A stretch of DNA of 62,000 nucleotides from Zygnema cylindricum (taxonomy: Eukaryota > Streptophyta > Zygnematophyceae > Zygnematales > Zygnemataceae), in assembly GCA_037447655.1 (NCBI GenBank), contig JBBHKE010001899.1, positions 14,583 through 76,582 on the forward strand. Direction: 5' to 3'. The notes under the pieces were generated by a model that did not search any database, was not told where the DNA came from, and worked only from the letters and a program-made list of their open reading frames with translations. Below are positions 11,933 to 23,355 of the stretch, in pieces. Each line of letters opens with the position of its first letter. Positions within the stretch are counted from its first letter, which is position 1. Both the position numbers and the translations under genes were made by a program.

Positions 11933-14900
11933 ATGGATACTAAAGCTCGCTCCACTGACATCTTGCTCATGTCTTCAAAAGGAACCAGAAGAGACAAAGG
12001 TTCATCCCTCCTCTCTCCGTCCTCCAATCATTCAAAGGGAAGCTCAAAGCGAATCCGTACAGAAGAAACCTCCTGTGTCGAGAGTATTGTCGAACAGACA
12101 CCTGGTACCGTCGACAGTTTCGAAGGAAAAGACGACGCTTTTCCGGACTTAAACTTTGGAGATTCCGTTCACCACAACTTTTTTAACCAAAGAAAAGGAA
12201 ATGCCTCCGTTCCCGATAACAGCAAACTCGCGATTTTTGATCCCATCCAATCCATGGCCTCCGTTCGTCACGAGTTCGGCGAACATGGAGGAGTGAATAT
12301 GTCCATTGAGAACTCGACAACATTCACTGTTATGGAGCCGGAAACTATGGCCAAAATATTTGAGGGAAAGCTCGGTCCTGACCGCGACTTTTATTTGTAC
12401 AGTCGCCATTTTAATCCCACGGTAACTGCCCTCAGTCACCAGCTGGCAGCCCTGGAGGGCACCGAAGCCGCATATGGAACAGGTGTCATCCCCTCCACCA
12501 CAATTAGCGTGGAAAATTTATGTTGTGATGGGGAAAAGGGATACAGTTTAAGTCACAAAAGCTACTCACCGTAATGAGTGTGGACGAATTTGTCGGGATG
12601 AGGAAGCAGATGATAGTCCAAGGGCATCTAAGCTTTTCACAATAATTAGTGTGGGCGAATTGATTGTTGTGATGAGAAAAGCAAATATAGTCCCGAGTCA
12701 CTTACGGCTGATGCCGATATTTGCAATAGTTGTACTTTGATTCGGCAACTGGCCTGCATTGAGATATGTGTGGGACTTGATTCAATAGAGTACCGGACAA
12801 TGAAGTTTGAGAATGTTTGAAGTCCAACTTCTCCTTAGAAAGGCCAGAGAGTACTTTCCATGTCCTGTGGTTTCCATGAAATTGTTGTTTTCTAACTCTT
12901 CTTTGCAAATAATTGTTGCAGCAAGTGGAATGGCGGCTATTTCTTCGGCTCTGTTGCAGATCTGCAGTGCAGGAGATCACATTGTAGCTTCCAACAGGTA
13001 TAGAAAATGTTTAAGTATTATCTCTCTATTAATTAAATTCCACTTTGTCCCTAAGTATTGTAGTTCAAATGTCTTCCTCGCTGTAGTATCCGGCAGACCT
13101 TGGTGGTAGAGAAATCATTTTCCTGTCTAAATTAGATATTCACTATATCTTCAAACATTGTATTTTTTTTCTCTTTTCTTTTCTTGGAAAACCAAGTAAC
13201 ATTGTGGGACTGTATTGAAATCTACTCCACGTTGACACAGGCTGTATGGTGGAACTCATGCTCTTTTCTCCGAGTTTCTTCCACGAGTTACCGGAATATG
13301 TACCACATTTGTCGACATAACTCAAATTGATGGCGTGAAATCGGCCATTCAACCTGGCCGTACACGTGTGGTGTACACGGAGTCAGTTTCAAATCCCAGC
13401 CTTGTCGTATCGGATATTCCTAAGATTGCTGAGGTGGCGCATAGTCATGGTCTCACATTGGTTGTGGACAACACCTTTACACCTGTCATCATATCGCCTG
13501 CCCATCATGGAGCCGATGTGGTCATCCACAGTATTACCAAATTTATAAGTGGTAAGGAACTGGAAACACATTATGCTGGCACTGACACTGATGAGGGAGG
13601 TAACCAAGAGAAAAGGAGTGAATTCGATTCGAAGTTAACAGAGGCTATATCATCTGTGGAAAGCCGAAATATCGTCTAGTGGCACGAGAGGTCCGATGTT
13701 ACTGTAAATTTATTGTTAATGGAGTATGATTTACTCCTTAACTAGTTTGTCCAGATTTTTGAGGAAGTATTTTCCTCTCTATACCAGCATCTTCCGTTTA
13801 ATTTTGCCTTTTGATTGGCCATTGGGATGCAGGTGCCTCTGACATCATCGCAGGATGTGTTTGCGGTCCTTCGTCTTTAGTGAATGGAATGATGGATCTC
13901 CACCAAGGCCCCCTCATGTTACTGGTGAAACAACTCAATGCTCATAGTCTCCACTCTCATTATTCTGTTCTGCTTCCTCTTTCACCATAGCTTCTCTCAC
14001 CTGTTCTTGTCATTTTCTCTGTTCTTACTGTTGTTACTGATGTTTTTACCCTGGTTTTTCTTGTTTTCCAGGGAGCCACAATGAATCCTCACGTTGCCTC
14101 TCAAATTTCCAGTCGTCTCCCTCACTTGGGACTGCGAATGACCGAACATTCCCGTCGAGCTCTGTACTGCGCCCAGAGATTGGAGCATCTTGGACTTAAA
14201 GTTTTGTATCCTGGATTGCAAACAAATCCACAGCACAGTATTTTAAAGACAATAGCTAATCCGGGGTATGGTTTTGGCGGCATTTTTTGTCTTGACATGG
14301 AGACGAGGGAACGTGCACACGATTTGATGCGATATTTGCAGAATGGGAGCCAGTTTGGACTAATGGTAAGGAAGGGTGGGATGAGAGGTATGGGAGATTA
14401 TTTAAATTCATGTTGAAAGGAGGCTGGGATGATGTCAAATGTCGTTGGGACATACTGGTAATGATGGGAAGTGATGATGATGTTTATATCATTAAGTGAT
14501 GTTGAAATGTATGTCGTAGGAAAATTGTTAGAGGGATGCTAGTAATCAAATCATATTGGATTGATGTGGAAATAAGATACAGGTCAAGCTTTGAGTCGAA
14601 TCACGAAATGAAACAAAAACAGGAACATATTTGTGAATGTACTCGCGTAATAAAACGGCTACTAGTAGCCTTTTCTGGCTTTTTTTGTATGGCACTTCGA
14701 TGCTTTATAGTGTAGTGTAATTTCAGTTCTATACGGTTTAAAATTCTCCTGGTGATTATTGCAGGCCGTCAGTTTAGGATTCAGCGAAACGCTGATGTCC
14801 TGCAGTTCGGTCTCCACCTCCAGCGAATTAACCGAGGAAGAGAAGCAATTTGCGGGAATTTCGGATGGATTGGTTCGAATTTCTATTGGATATACCGGTC

Positions 14901-14989
14901 AGGTGGAACAGCGTTGGGCTCAGCTTTTAGAGGCTCTTATCGCTTTAAAAGCCGTGGATCGAGCCGCTAAATTCGAGGATTTATTTTAG
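11933..14989 (+). CDS. MGL: Methionine gamma-lyase (PLP enzyme), six exons
   Basis: Cytosolic Cys/Met-metabolism PLP enzyme that cleaves methionine to methanethiol, 2-oxobutyrate and ammonia. The exons are 11933-12482, 12922-12997, 13241-13551, 13833-13924, 14072-14365 and 14765-14989. All junctions are GT-AG and phases agree, giving 515 residues. The conserved region starts near residue 110 (VRHEFGEHGGVNMSIE). It includes YSRHFNPT (156-163, phosphate contacts), LYGGTH with Tyr211, Asp285 in LVVDNTFTP, the Schiff-base lysine Lys309 in SITKFIS, and the C-terminal MSCSSVSTSSE and GLVRISIGYTG blocks. Plant MGL has CTSSGM where bacteria have the active-site cysteine; here the stretch is YGTASGM, so that cysteine is absent. 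The hydrophilic N-terminal extension is about 60 residues longer than in Arabidopsis (441 residues) and shows no clear targeting peptide. A cystathionine gamma-synthase is less likely because of the EFGEHGGVN and GLMAVSLGF blocks. Confidence 0.92.
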
Positions 14990-15127
14990 TTTTCGCAGTT
15001 ACTTCTTTGGCAAAAAGTTGCCTTTTGATTTTATCCATTTGTTTGTTTTTGTTTATTGATTTTGGCTGTTTTGGAGTTTTTTAATATTGTTAGGATTTGA
15101 GATATTGGCAAGGATGAATGATTTTTT

Positions 15128-15300
15128 GTTGTATAGTGGGGGGTATTGGTGTCTATAAAAGTTGTACAGGGGAAAGTGGGTTTTCATTATATAGTGTAAG
15201 GAATTGGTGTATGTATAAATTGCATAGTAGGAAATGGGCCTTTTTTTGTATAGTGGGAGAAATTGGTGTATATAAGTGTTAAATGTATATTTCTGTATAG
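15128..15300. repeat. Three imperfect tandem repeats of about 60 bp
   Basis: The unit contains ttgtatagtggg, then aattggtgta, then tataaa, and recurs about every 60 bases (near 15128, 15180 and 15245) with indels. It lies just 3' of MGL, in or beyond its 3' UTR. A long minus-strand open frame here is only a by-product of the repeats. Confidence 0.6.
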
Positions 15301-15597
15301 TAGTCAATCAGCGAGTTTTTAAGTGTTGAACATCCATGACTCCTGAAGTAGGAGAGTGGTTTTATATAATTCATGTGCTTTATCGTTAATTTTCAAAAAG
15401 AGGATGTTTAAACGAATCATGACTTGGTAATTTTACCCAGCAAAAACGAAAGCTTGTAACTTTGATGATCTGGTTTGCTTTGCTGTCTTGGTAATTGCTC
15501 GTGATGTTGTTACGAAACCTGCTTGTAATCGGTTAAAAAAACGTTAATAGTGACGTCATCATAAGGTGTGACCCACATACTGTATGCATATTATAAT

Positions 15598-16474
15598 AGT
15601 GTTGGGTATCGAGGACCACTTGTCGATATTCGATATGTACCGAATTTTAGGTACCCGATAATCGATACATCACTTCGATATATCGAGGAGCTACATATCG
15701 CGATATTTTGCCAATATATCGGTCCGATGTGCGGATATAATATATCGCGATATGTCGAAGTTTTTTTTCTTGGTTTTTATAACTATTCGTAGGTGTTTGT
15801 GTCCCCGTACACGCTCCAGATCTTATTTTCTGGTTTTTAGATTTGTTTTGTTATTTTCTCTCACATTATGCTTGAAAAATGTGATTTCTGAAATATGAGA
15901 CAAGTGCTACTGCTGCTAGTACTAGTGCTGCTGCTGAGTGTCACTTTGGAAACAGTTGAGTGTCATCTTCCTCTACACCTCCCATGCTGCCTCCTATCCC
16001 TTGGGAATCCATGGAGAAAGCTAAAAATGTAACCTTTCTATAATATTAGTTGCTGGAAATGGATACGCATCAATGTAATGCGTCCCGCCTGCGGATTGGT
16101 AAGTATTCCTGGCTGAAATAAACACGAACAGTCAGCAATTTTTTTTTTAATCAGATCATCATTTCGTCATTTGGCTACATTACTGTGAGCTTTTAGTTTG
16201 AAAAATTGAAGTCCTGTACGTACTAAATAAGTAATTGTATGAAGCAATTATATGAAGTAGTATTTTTTCTTCGGTTACATTTTGCAGCTTCTACCTTGAA
16301 AGTAACACAACAAAATTCACATCGTACGTGGCGTATCAGATAATTTCTCGTTTTCGATATATCGCGATAATTTATGCTGGTCCTGGTACGATATATTGAA
16401 GAGTCTGACCGATCAATAATTGATATATCGAATATCGAAATTATCGCGATTTGATTTTACCCGATACCCAATAT
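15598..16474. mobile_element. hAT-like non-autonomous element rich in cgata/tatcg repeats
   Basis: The left end agtgttgggtatcg and the right end cgatacccaatatt are inverted copies (10 inner bases exact). Both subterminal regions are crowded with tatcg/cgata motifs (15600-15760 and 16345-16470), typical of transposase-binding repeats. The AGTGTTGG terminus is hAT-like. I find no transposase frame and no clean 8-bp target duplication. The short direct repeat ctgtatgcatatt lies outside both ends (15580-15592, 16525-16537) and may mark an older insertion boundary. Confidence 0.55.
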
Positions 16475-18182
16475 TTTTAATTATATAGCTTCTTCCGTGA
16501 TATATGTTGCCACAAAGGACACATGCTGTATGCATATTGTATGGCCACTTTTGTAAGGGTATCATAAACGTACAGACCATATAACGTTAGCATTTGTCAC
16601 TTTCGTAGGTGTACCTTCAAAATAAGCTTTTAATAATTATTGAGTGACTTGTTCAAGTTTGATGGAAAATTCCCGGACTGACCCTCCACCTCTTCCATTA
16701 TGCCAACAACTTGTTTTCCCTCTGAAACCTCTCTCGCTGAATTAGAAAAAATAAAGTATTTATTGTTGCCTGCAAACAAAGTTTTTGAGTGAATGTTTTT
16801 TTGTGTTACCATTGTGTCGTGCACAAGATAATTAATGTCGTAAAATGTTATGACTTAATCCCTATGAGACATTCGCATTTAGTTTCTGTTGTTTCATTTT
16901 TTTTTCACCTTTGTTTGACTTCACAAAAGCATTCGGAATAAATGGTTTCGCACAACATCGAGAGATATAGAGTAACAACACTCTGCCACCGTCCCCTAAA
17001 CAAATATGTATATTTCTCCCCCGGCCTCCCTCTCCCCTTCCCGCCCCATTTTCTCATCTATAGACTTTCTCCGGTCCCTTCCCACTGTTAATTTTTACCC
17101 ACCCCCCTCCAACGAATTCCTCTCTCCCCTTGTTCCGCTCTCCCTCCATCTCCACTCACCTGTTCCCCCTAGGTTGTTCCTGGGGTTTAAACTTTTCATT
17201 TTGAGTCGATTTTTTTTTAGTCACAAATACCTGGTTCGTCATTATTATCTGACCTTGACGGATTCAAGGCGCCGGTATTGTTACACCGCTAATCATTATT
17301 AGTGTTGATTTTTTTTGCCACTTAAAACATCTTTTGTTCTTGCACACTTGTCGGATTGTCAATACGATGGTTAATCCGATTAACAATCCAACAACTGTGC
17401 GCGGAGAAATATTGTTTTAAGCGGCGGAAAAAGCTTTAACACTGATAACGATTAGTGGTGTAGTTCTCTGGTTATGTTGAGGTTTGGTTTGGCTTGGGTA
17501 TACTATTTTGTTGTTGTTTTTGTGCTTGTTGCTCCTTTCATTGTCTTTAGTTGGCTTGCCCTTGTTTGTGTGTTCGTTTCCTTCGCACAATGCTATCTTG
17601 TCTTAATAATGTCCTATTATTATCTTAGTTAATTTGCATTAATGTTATATCCTTCACAATTGTTGTTTGAGGACTTGGAGAGAAGTAGTCTGATCAGATT
17701 TTAGAACATAAAATGTTTACCGTGAGAAAATTTGTTACACTGAATCTTAATTAACGTTCACAGCACTAATTAGGTGCGTGTTTTTATTGCCTAATCACCA
17801 CAAAATTAATACCGATTGTGTTTTCCTTAACGTTTATTATTTTTAATTGTCCAAAATCAGCCACATCATTCGGAACTGAATTTGAGGGTAATAAGTGTAA
17901 TATAAAACCGCTACTACTTTCTTTACTCTTATAATGACTGACGATGTAGTGAATTTGCTTCGAGTCCAATTTCTCCATACGCCGCACTGGGTTTTGACAA
18001 TCCCATTAATTTGCAATATGGAGTTCTTTTTGTATCAAACTCGACACACGACGATAAGCATCAGCTTAAAAAGTAGGCATCCAAAGTACACTCACTTGTA
18101 GCCGTCCGATTATATGTGGACGTCTCAAGTCACTCATGCAAGAGGTCAATCAGGGGCTACAGTGCCTCACGATGTATTTTTC
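16475..18182. other. Intergenic, repeat-poor except for one MITE
   Basis: Apart from the small inverted-repeat element at 17284-17460, I see no coding sequence or RNA gene. Open frames here are short, with low-complexity CT-rich translations. Confidence 0.4.
17284..17460. mobile_element. TA-flanked MITE, 177 bp
   Basis: The ends caccgctaatcattattag and ctgataacgattagtggtg are near-perfect terminal inverted repeats, flanked on both sides by TA. Shorter inverted copies continue inward (tgttgattttt, gccactta). It is the shortest clear member of the CACCG-ended family that recurs through the window. Confidence 0.75.
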
Positions 18183-18334
18183 AGTGTTGTGTAACGGTAA
18201 AAAAATTATCGCGATAACACCGATACCGATAGTTATCGGTTATCGAACGGTCAGAGGTACAGATATATCGGTCCGAGACCAACAAATTCCATATCGGCGA
18301 TAACTTCAAAAAATATAGTATGCATACAACGGCA

Positions 18335-18952
18335 CACCGCGAATCGTAATTAGAGTAATGAAAAAATTAGAGTAAAAAAACAAAAAAAAACAATTAGAGT
18401 AATTGACGCTAATTTATGTGATAGAGCTTTTTCAACTATGAAGTTTACTCTAATTTATTTAGTTATTCTATATTGGGTTATGTCGGCGATAATTATGTGC
18501 TCGATAATTATGAACACTAAATTACGTAAACGTACAAAATGTGTCAGTCCGGTATAGTACTGACGTCATTATGACGCTAATAATATTTGTCGCATTGAAT
18601 GTCAGTTAATGTTCACACTGACGACGATGCTGTCGACGGACGAGAGTTATGCGAACGGCTTTTTTTCGATGTGATTGATTTTTTTGTTTAGTGCGATTTC
18701 ACGTGCGAGCACGATTCTATTAAATCATTATTTGTACCTTTTTACTTATAAAAGTACAATTTTGCACGGTCAGACGTCGTCCGTACTCCACACTATTTAA
18801 AAATAACCTATACTATAATTTTTTACGCTAATTAAACCTCACCTAAATTAGAATAATGAAAAAATTAGAATCGATTACTCTATTTGATGTGATAGAGTCG
18901 AAATTTCGAGCGACCGAATTAGAGTAATTTACTCTAATTACGATTCGCGGTG
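18335..18952. mobile_element. TA-type MITE with CACCGCGAATCG ends
   Basis: The 618-bp element begins caccgcgaatcgtaattaga and ends with the inverted copy. The left flank is CA and the right TA, so a TA target is probable with one change. The interior contains no gene. Confidence 0.7.
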
Positions 18953-19084
18953 TACTTAATAATATAATGTATTGTATTATTGACTTTATATAGCGTGGTA
19001 TGTCACGTGTAAGAATCTGTTCCGTACGCTGTTTAACTGAAATTTATTACGGATAGCGCGGCACATAAACGTTGACAAAATCTA

Positions 19085-20592
19085 AAAGGGAATTGCTAAT
19101 CGCAGAGACGATTTTTGTTGCGCGCAGATAGTTGTCAGAAATTGTACATTTGAAGTACAGTTTCGTACAAGCTACGTACCTTTGATTTTAGATTTGACGG
19201 TCAATCCGTCGAACAACTTTGACAGGCGAAGTATTGTAACGGCGGTTAAAAAACTGTCGCGCTTGCGAACGTCGACCGTCATAAAATAAAAAAAAATCAC
19301 ACGGCCGGCGCAGGTTTACTGTAACAAAACTGCGGCAGCCACATATGAATAAAATGGTTGCGCGCAGATAGTTCACACATATTTGACTTAAGGCATGGTT
19401 ACATCAGACGAAAAGTGAGGTTTAATACATACTTGCCCGTACCATGCCGTACTATATTTTCGTGAGATTTTTGAAAACAACATTACAGAAAATTGATGTT
19501 TACAGAGACCGCCTAATGGAACAACGCTCTTAGACCGTCCGATTACATTCTGGTCTTCATCTGCGAAGCAATCGCTCCATACGCCTCTGTATTGGTGAAC
19601 CCACCTCGCGGAGGTGGGTTCACCAATACAGAACCATTCTATTCGCTACACCTGGACGATACACACGTGCGTCGATGAAAAATGAAAATTTTCACACGCC
19701 CCAAAGTCACATGCCTTCGGACAAGGTGGCAATAAAATCTTTGCCGAAAAGAAATACGGTTTTTTCCTGAAAGTCACCGGAGTGAAGGAGATCTCTGAGG
19801 TACATTGACGGGGTACACTTGCAAAGTATACGTACGTAATGCTTAGGTACGGATTTTTATACGAAATGGTCGGTATTCAAATCTTTGAGGATTTTAGAGA
19901 TTTGATCGTCGACTTACGTGGAGCCACTCAAATAAGAACACGTATGCAAAAACTTATTTACAGACGATACGCGATGTAACCGAGGCCTCTGTAATACATA
20001 AATTTTGTTGTCCGTACTATTACATAGACCTCTTGATGTAACCTTGCCCTTAGTCGCAAAAATGAAATCTACTCGCGAACTGGGACGGTGAACCCGTGAA
20101 GTACGTTTTGTAGAGGTGTTGATTCGTAAATAGTGTGACTTTATTTGGTCGCGCGTGACGACGCGTCATTTTAGTTTCATCGATATTTAAAAGCAAGTAC
20201 GTTTTTTTTATTTTGTACTAAGCTTATTTCGTTTCGTGCGAGTTCATACATGTTGTACGTCGTCCTTTAATCTGTGTCACCATCCAAGTCAAATGTGAGT
20301 GTAAAATACCGGCACGCAGCCATTTTATTTATGTGGCTGCCGCAGTTTTGTTACAGTAAACCTGCGCCGGCCATGTGAATTGTTTTTTTTTTATGACGGT
20401 CGACGTTCGCAAGCGCGACAGTTTTTTAACCGCCGTTACAATATTCCACGAGTCAAAGTTGTTCGACGGATTGACCGTCTAATTTGACCTTAAAGGTACG
20501 TAGCTTGTACAAAACTGTACTTCAAATGTACAATTTCTGACAACTACCTGCGCGCAGCAAAAATCGTCTCTGCGATTAGCAATTCTCATCTA
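19085..20592. repeat. Giant foldback structure 1 (arms of about 275 bp)
   Basis: The left arm (about 19085-19356) and right arm (about 20318-20592) are inverted copies, with landmarks such as aactgcggcagccacat and gtcgcgcttgcgaacgtcga on the left and their complements on the right. The loop holds a Harbinger-like MITE and a gtcgcgcgtgacgacgcg core. The arms appear more than 90% alike by eye. Confidence 0.75.
19391..20049. mobile_element. PIF/Harbinger-like MITE with TTA target duplication
   Basis: The ends aggcatggttacatca and tgatgtaaccttgccc form a 16-bp terminal inverted repeat flanked by TTA on both sides, matching the TWA duplications of the PIF/Harbinger superfamily. Near the middle (19584-19628) lies a perfect hairpin built on ctgtattggtgaacccacct. 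It is clearly related to the element at 52321-52985. No transposase is present. Confidence 0.8.
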
Positions 20593-20597
20593 AAATA

Positions 20598-21655
20598 GGG
20601 AATTGATCATGACAGTGACTGATTTGGTTGCGCACAGTCACTTACATCATTTTGTCAAAAATTCTACGTTTGAAGTACATATTGGTACAAATAAAGTACC
20701 GTTGAGTACAAATTTGACAGTCAATCGGTTGGACATCTTTGACTTTCAAAATATTGTTTCAACCGCTTAAAGTTTTGCCGCGCTTGCAGACGTTAGCCGT
20801 CATAATCAAATAAGCAATTCACACGGCTTGCGAACGTTTACGGTAACAAAACTGCGGCAACCACGTGTAAATTAAAGTGTTCCAGACAGTCACTTTTTGT
20901 CTTTACGTGAGCTCCACGGTGAGAGCAATTAGCCGCAAAATTGAAATTGAATTGTCTAAGTGTTACATTGAACTTTGATGCAAATTGAAACGAAACCTCT
21001 TTTAACTTAACTGCACTACTGTATGTTTTGTACGAAAATAGGAAAACGCACGAAACGGAAGTTTGCTGTAATTTAAGAATGGTTTTTTGTAGATAGTGTG
21101 GCTCGATTTCGTCGCGCGTGACGACGCGCATTTTTTTCATTTAATTTCAATTGATATTTTTACGCCGGTTCTTTTTATTATAGCGTACAAAGTTCATTTC
21201 GTTTTGTGCGTTTTAATATTTTCGTACAAGACTTATAGTACTTTAGTTTAAGGAGGTTTCGTTTCACTTTGCGTCCAAGTTCAATGTAAAGCTTAGACAA
21301 TTCCATTTCAATTTTGCGGCTAAGTGCTCTCACCGTGGAGCTCACATAAATACAAAAAGTGACTGTCTGCAACAAATTTATTTACATGTGGTTGCCACAG
21401 TTTTGTTACCGTAAACGTTCCCCGGCCGTGTGAATTGCTAATTTTATTATGACGGTCGACGTCCGCAAGCGCGACAAAACTTTAAGCGGTTGAAACAATA
21501 TTTTGAAAGTCAAAGTTGTCCAACCGATTGACCGTAAAATTTGTACTCGATGGTACTTTATTTGTACCAATATGTACTTCAAACGTATAATTTTTGACAA
21601 AGTGACGCAAGTGACTGTGCGCAACCAAAACAATCACTGTCATGATCAATTCCCT
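20598..21655. repeat. Giant foldback structure 2, about 1.06 kb
   Basis: Almost the whole segment is one inverted repeat centred near 21130. The left end gggaattgatcatgacagtg returns inverted at the right end. Inner landmarks (aactgcggcaaccacgtg, gtgagctccacggtgag, attgaattgtctaagtgt) all have complements in the other arm. The ends and arms resemble foldback 1, so both belong to one hairpin-type element family. No coding capacity. Confidence 0.75.
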
Positions 21656-22485
21656 TTAAAATAATAGAATATAGTTATAATAAACCTTTATCGAAAACTA
21701 GACGAGCAGACGAACAAATATGTCAGACTGTCGCCATTAACTGCCATTTATAAAAAATAATTGTCAAAAGGACATTTTGGAAGGGGTACCCAAGTAAATT
21801 CTCCTTAAATTATAAACCAAAATCGAAGGGAAGGGGGTCCACGGCGCATCCGGGGAATAACACGTACTGTTGAGTTTACTGAGCGTACATTTATTTGTAC
21901 GGTCCGTACAGATATCGCCGATAGTTATCGATATCGGTGTTATCGCCGATAATACCCAATAAACATCGGGTATTTATCAGCGATAACACCAATAGCGATA
22001 TATCGTACAAATATATCGATTATCGGCTACCTGAGAAAAGACCCATATAGGTTATCGGCAAATCCTTATTGATAAACAACACTAATTTTTCATCACTCCT
22101 TTTGTTGGCCGACAACCCACACGTGGCTAGCGCCTGTCGCTTATTGTTTACTCCGCCAGGGCCTGAAGTTGCCTGTACAGGTAAGGTTCGTTAGCTTTCT
22201 CGCCCGTGTGGAGTGAAAGGTGTGAAAGCCTCTTACACAAGGCGAAATGCGCCGTGACCTTCACAATTTGCAAAATACCGCCCGGGTACCGCAGATTTTT
22301 GGGGTCATAGGTTTATTGGTTGCGTTTTTTTTATATAAAAAAAACACAAATGATAAATAACATATCTATACCAACGACATGGCGCGCGGCGCACGGCGTC
22401 GTAAAACGAAATGGGAGGGGGGGCGACGTGGACCCTTTCACACGCGACCTTCACTCCTAAAAATGCAAGATTCACTGTACAATAT

Positions 22486-22702
22486 ACCGTGTATCGCTAT
22501 CAGTGTTAATAATTTTTTCGGCACTTAGAAACTTCTTTTCTCCTTACACATTTTTCTGATTTTCAATTTGAGACCGCCAATCCGAAGTTGAGAATCTTAC
22601 CTTTCAATCGCAACCGTCAAATCCATAATTCAACATGTGTGTACGGAGAAAAGTTTATTTAACAGACGAAAAAAATGTTAACACTAATAGCAATACCCGG
22701 TG
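22486..22702. mobile_element. Small TA-type MITE, about 217 bp
   Basis: The terminal inverted repeats accgtgtatcgctatcagtg and ttaacactaatagcaatacc...ggtg bound a non-coding interior with an internal pair (ttctccttacac / gtgtacggagaa). It is a diverged relative of the CACCG-ended elements. Confidence 0.6.
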
Positions 22703-22717
22703 TACTGTACTGTACTT

Positions 22718-23254
22718 CACCGCGAATCGTTGTTAGTGTCACGGTCACTAATTTGGGTTCTTAAAATTTTGATTTTTTCCTCAAATAGGATACATGATTT
22801 TAATTTTTCATTGACGTTAATTAAGGTACCGTACAAAATAGCGTAAAGCCTGAAAGTACACTAAAATTTAAAGAGTGCTATGTGCGGTCGATGTCAGACC
22901 GTACATAACTGTACCTTTTCAAGTGAGAATTTACAAAAAATGAATTAAATCAGACGCGCACGCATAGGAACGTGCGCTGAAAAAACGTGATTAGTCTGAG
23001 ACGTAAATTAGTATAGCATGTACGGATATATTAGATTCGCGACGGCGTACGATTTCCAATATTTTGTACGGGTACATATATTAATGTATATAACCGTACG
23101 GAGAATTTCCCATTTTTGCTGTTCCCAAATTAGCATAAACGCCGAAATTAGAATACACCTTTTTTTTGAAAAATTTCAAATTCTTAATTAGCATCAATTA
23201 CGGTAAATTTTCTTCAACACTATTTAAACTTTGACACTATAGTGATTCGCGGTG
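22718..23254. mobile_element. TA-type MITE, 537 bp (same subfamily as 45795 and 51016)
   Basis: It begins caccgcgaatcgttgttagt and ends tagtgattcgcggtg; TA follows on the right and TT precedes. The interior (gggttcttaaaattttgatt, aattaaggtaccgtacaaa) is shared with 45795-46327 and 51016-51555, which defines a subfamily of about 540 bp. Confidence 0.75.
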
Positions 23255-23355
23255 TACACGTATCGTAAAATAGTATCACGTATTGGGTCCATTGAAGTTA
23301 GTTTTTTTAGGCTTTTAAACAACCTTTGTTGTGCTTTTAGTCCATTAGGAAACTA

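Larger units (their letters stand above)
18183..22083. mobile_element. Composite hAT-like element with nested insertions, about 3.9 kb
   Basis: The left end agtgttgtgtaac and right end (reverse complement agtgttgtttatc) are hAT-like terminal inverted repeats. They are flanked by the 8-bp tatttttc / aatttttc, a target duplication with one mismatch. The subterminal regions at both ends (18205-18310, 21905-22070) hold many tatcg/cgata motifs. No transposase frame is visible. The interior holds a TA-flanked MITE, two giant hairpins and a Harbinger-like MITE, annotated separately. Confidence 0.65.

Noticed and set aside
15598-22083. CRISPR-like array suggested by repeated tatcg motifs
   Set aside because: Spacing is irregular, repeats are very short and the setting is eukaryotic; these are subterminal transposon repeats.
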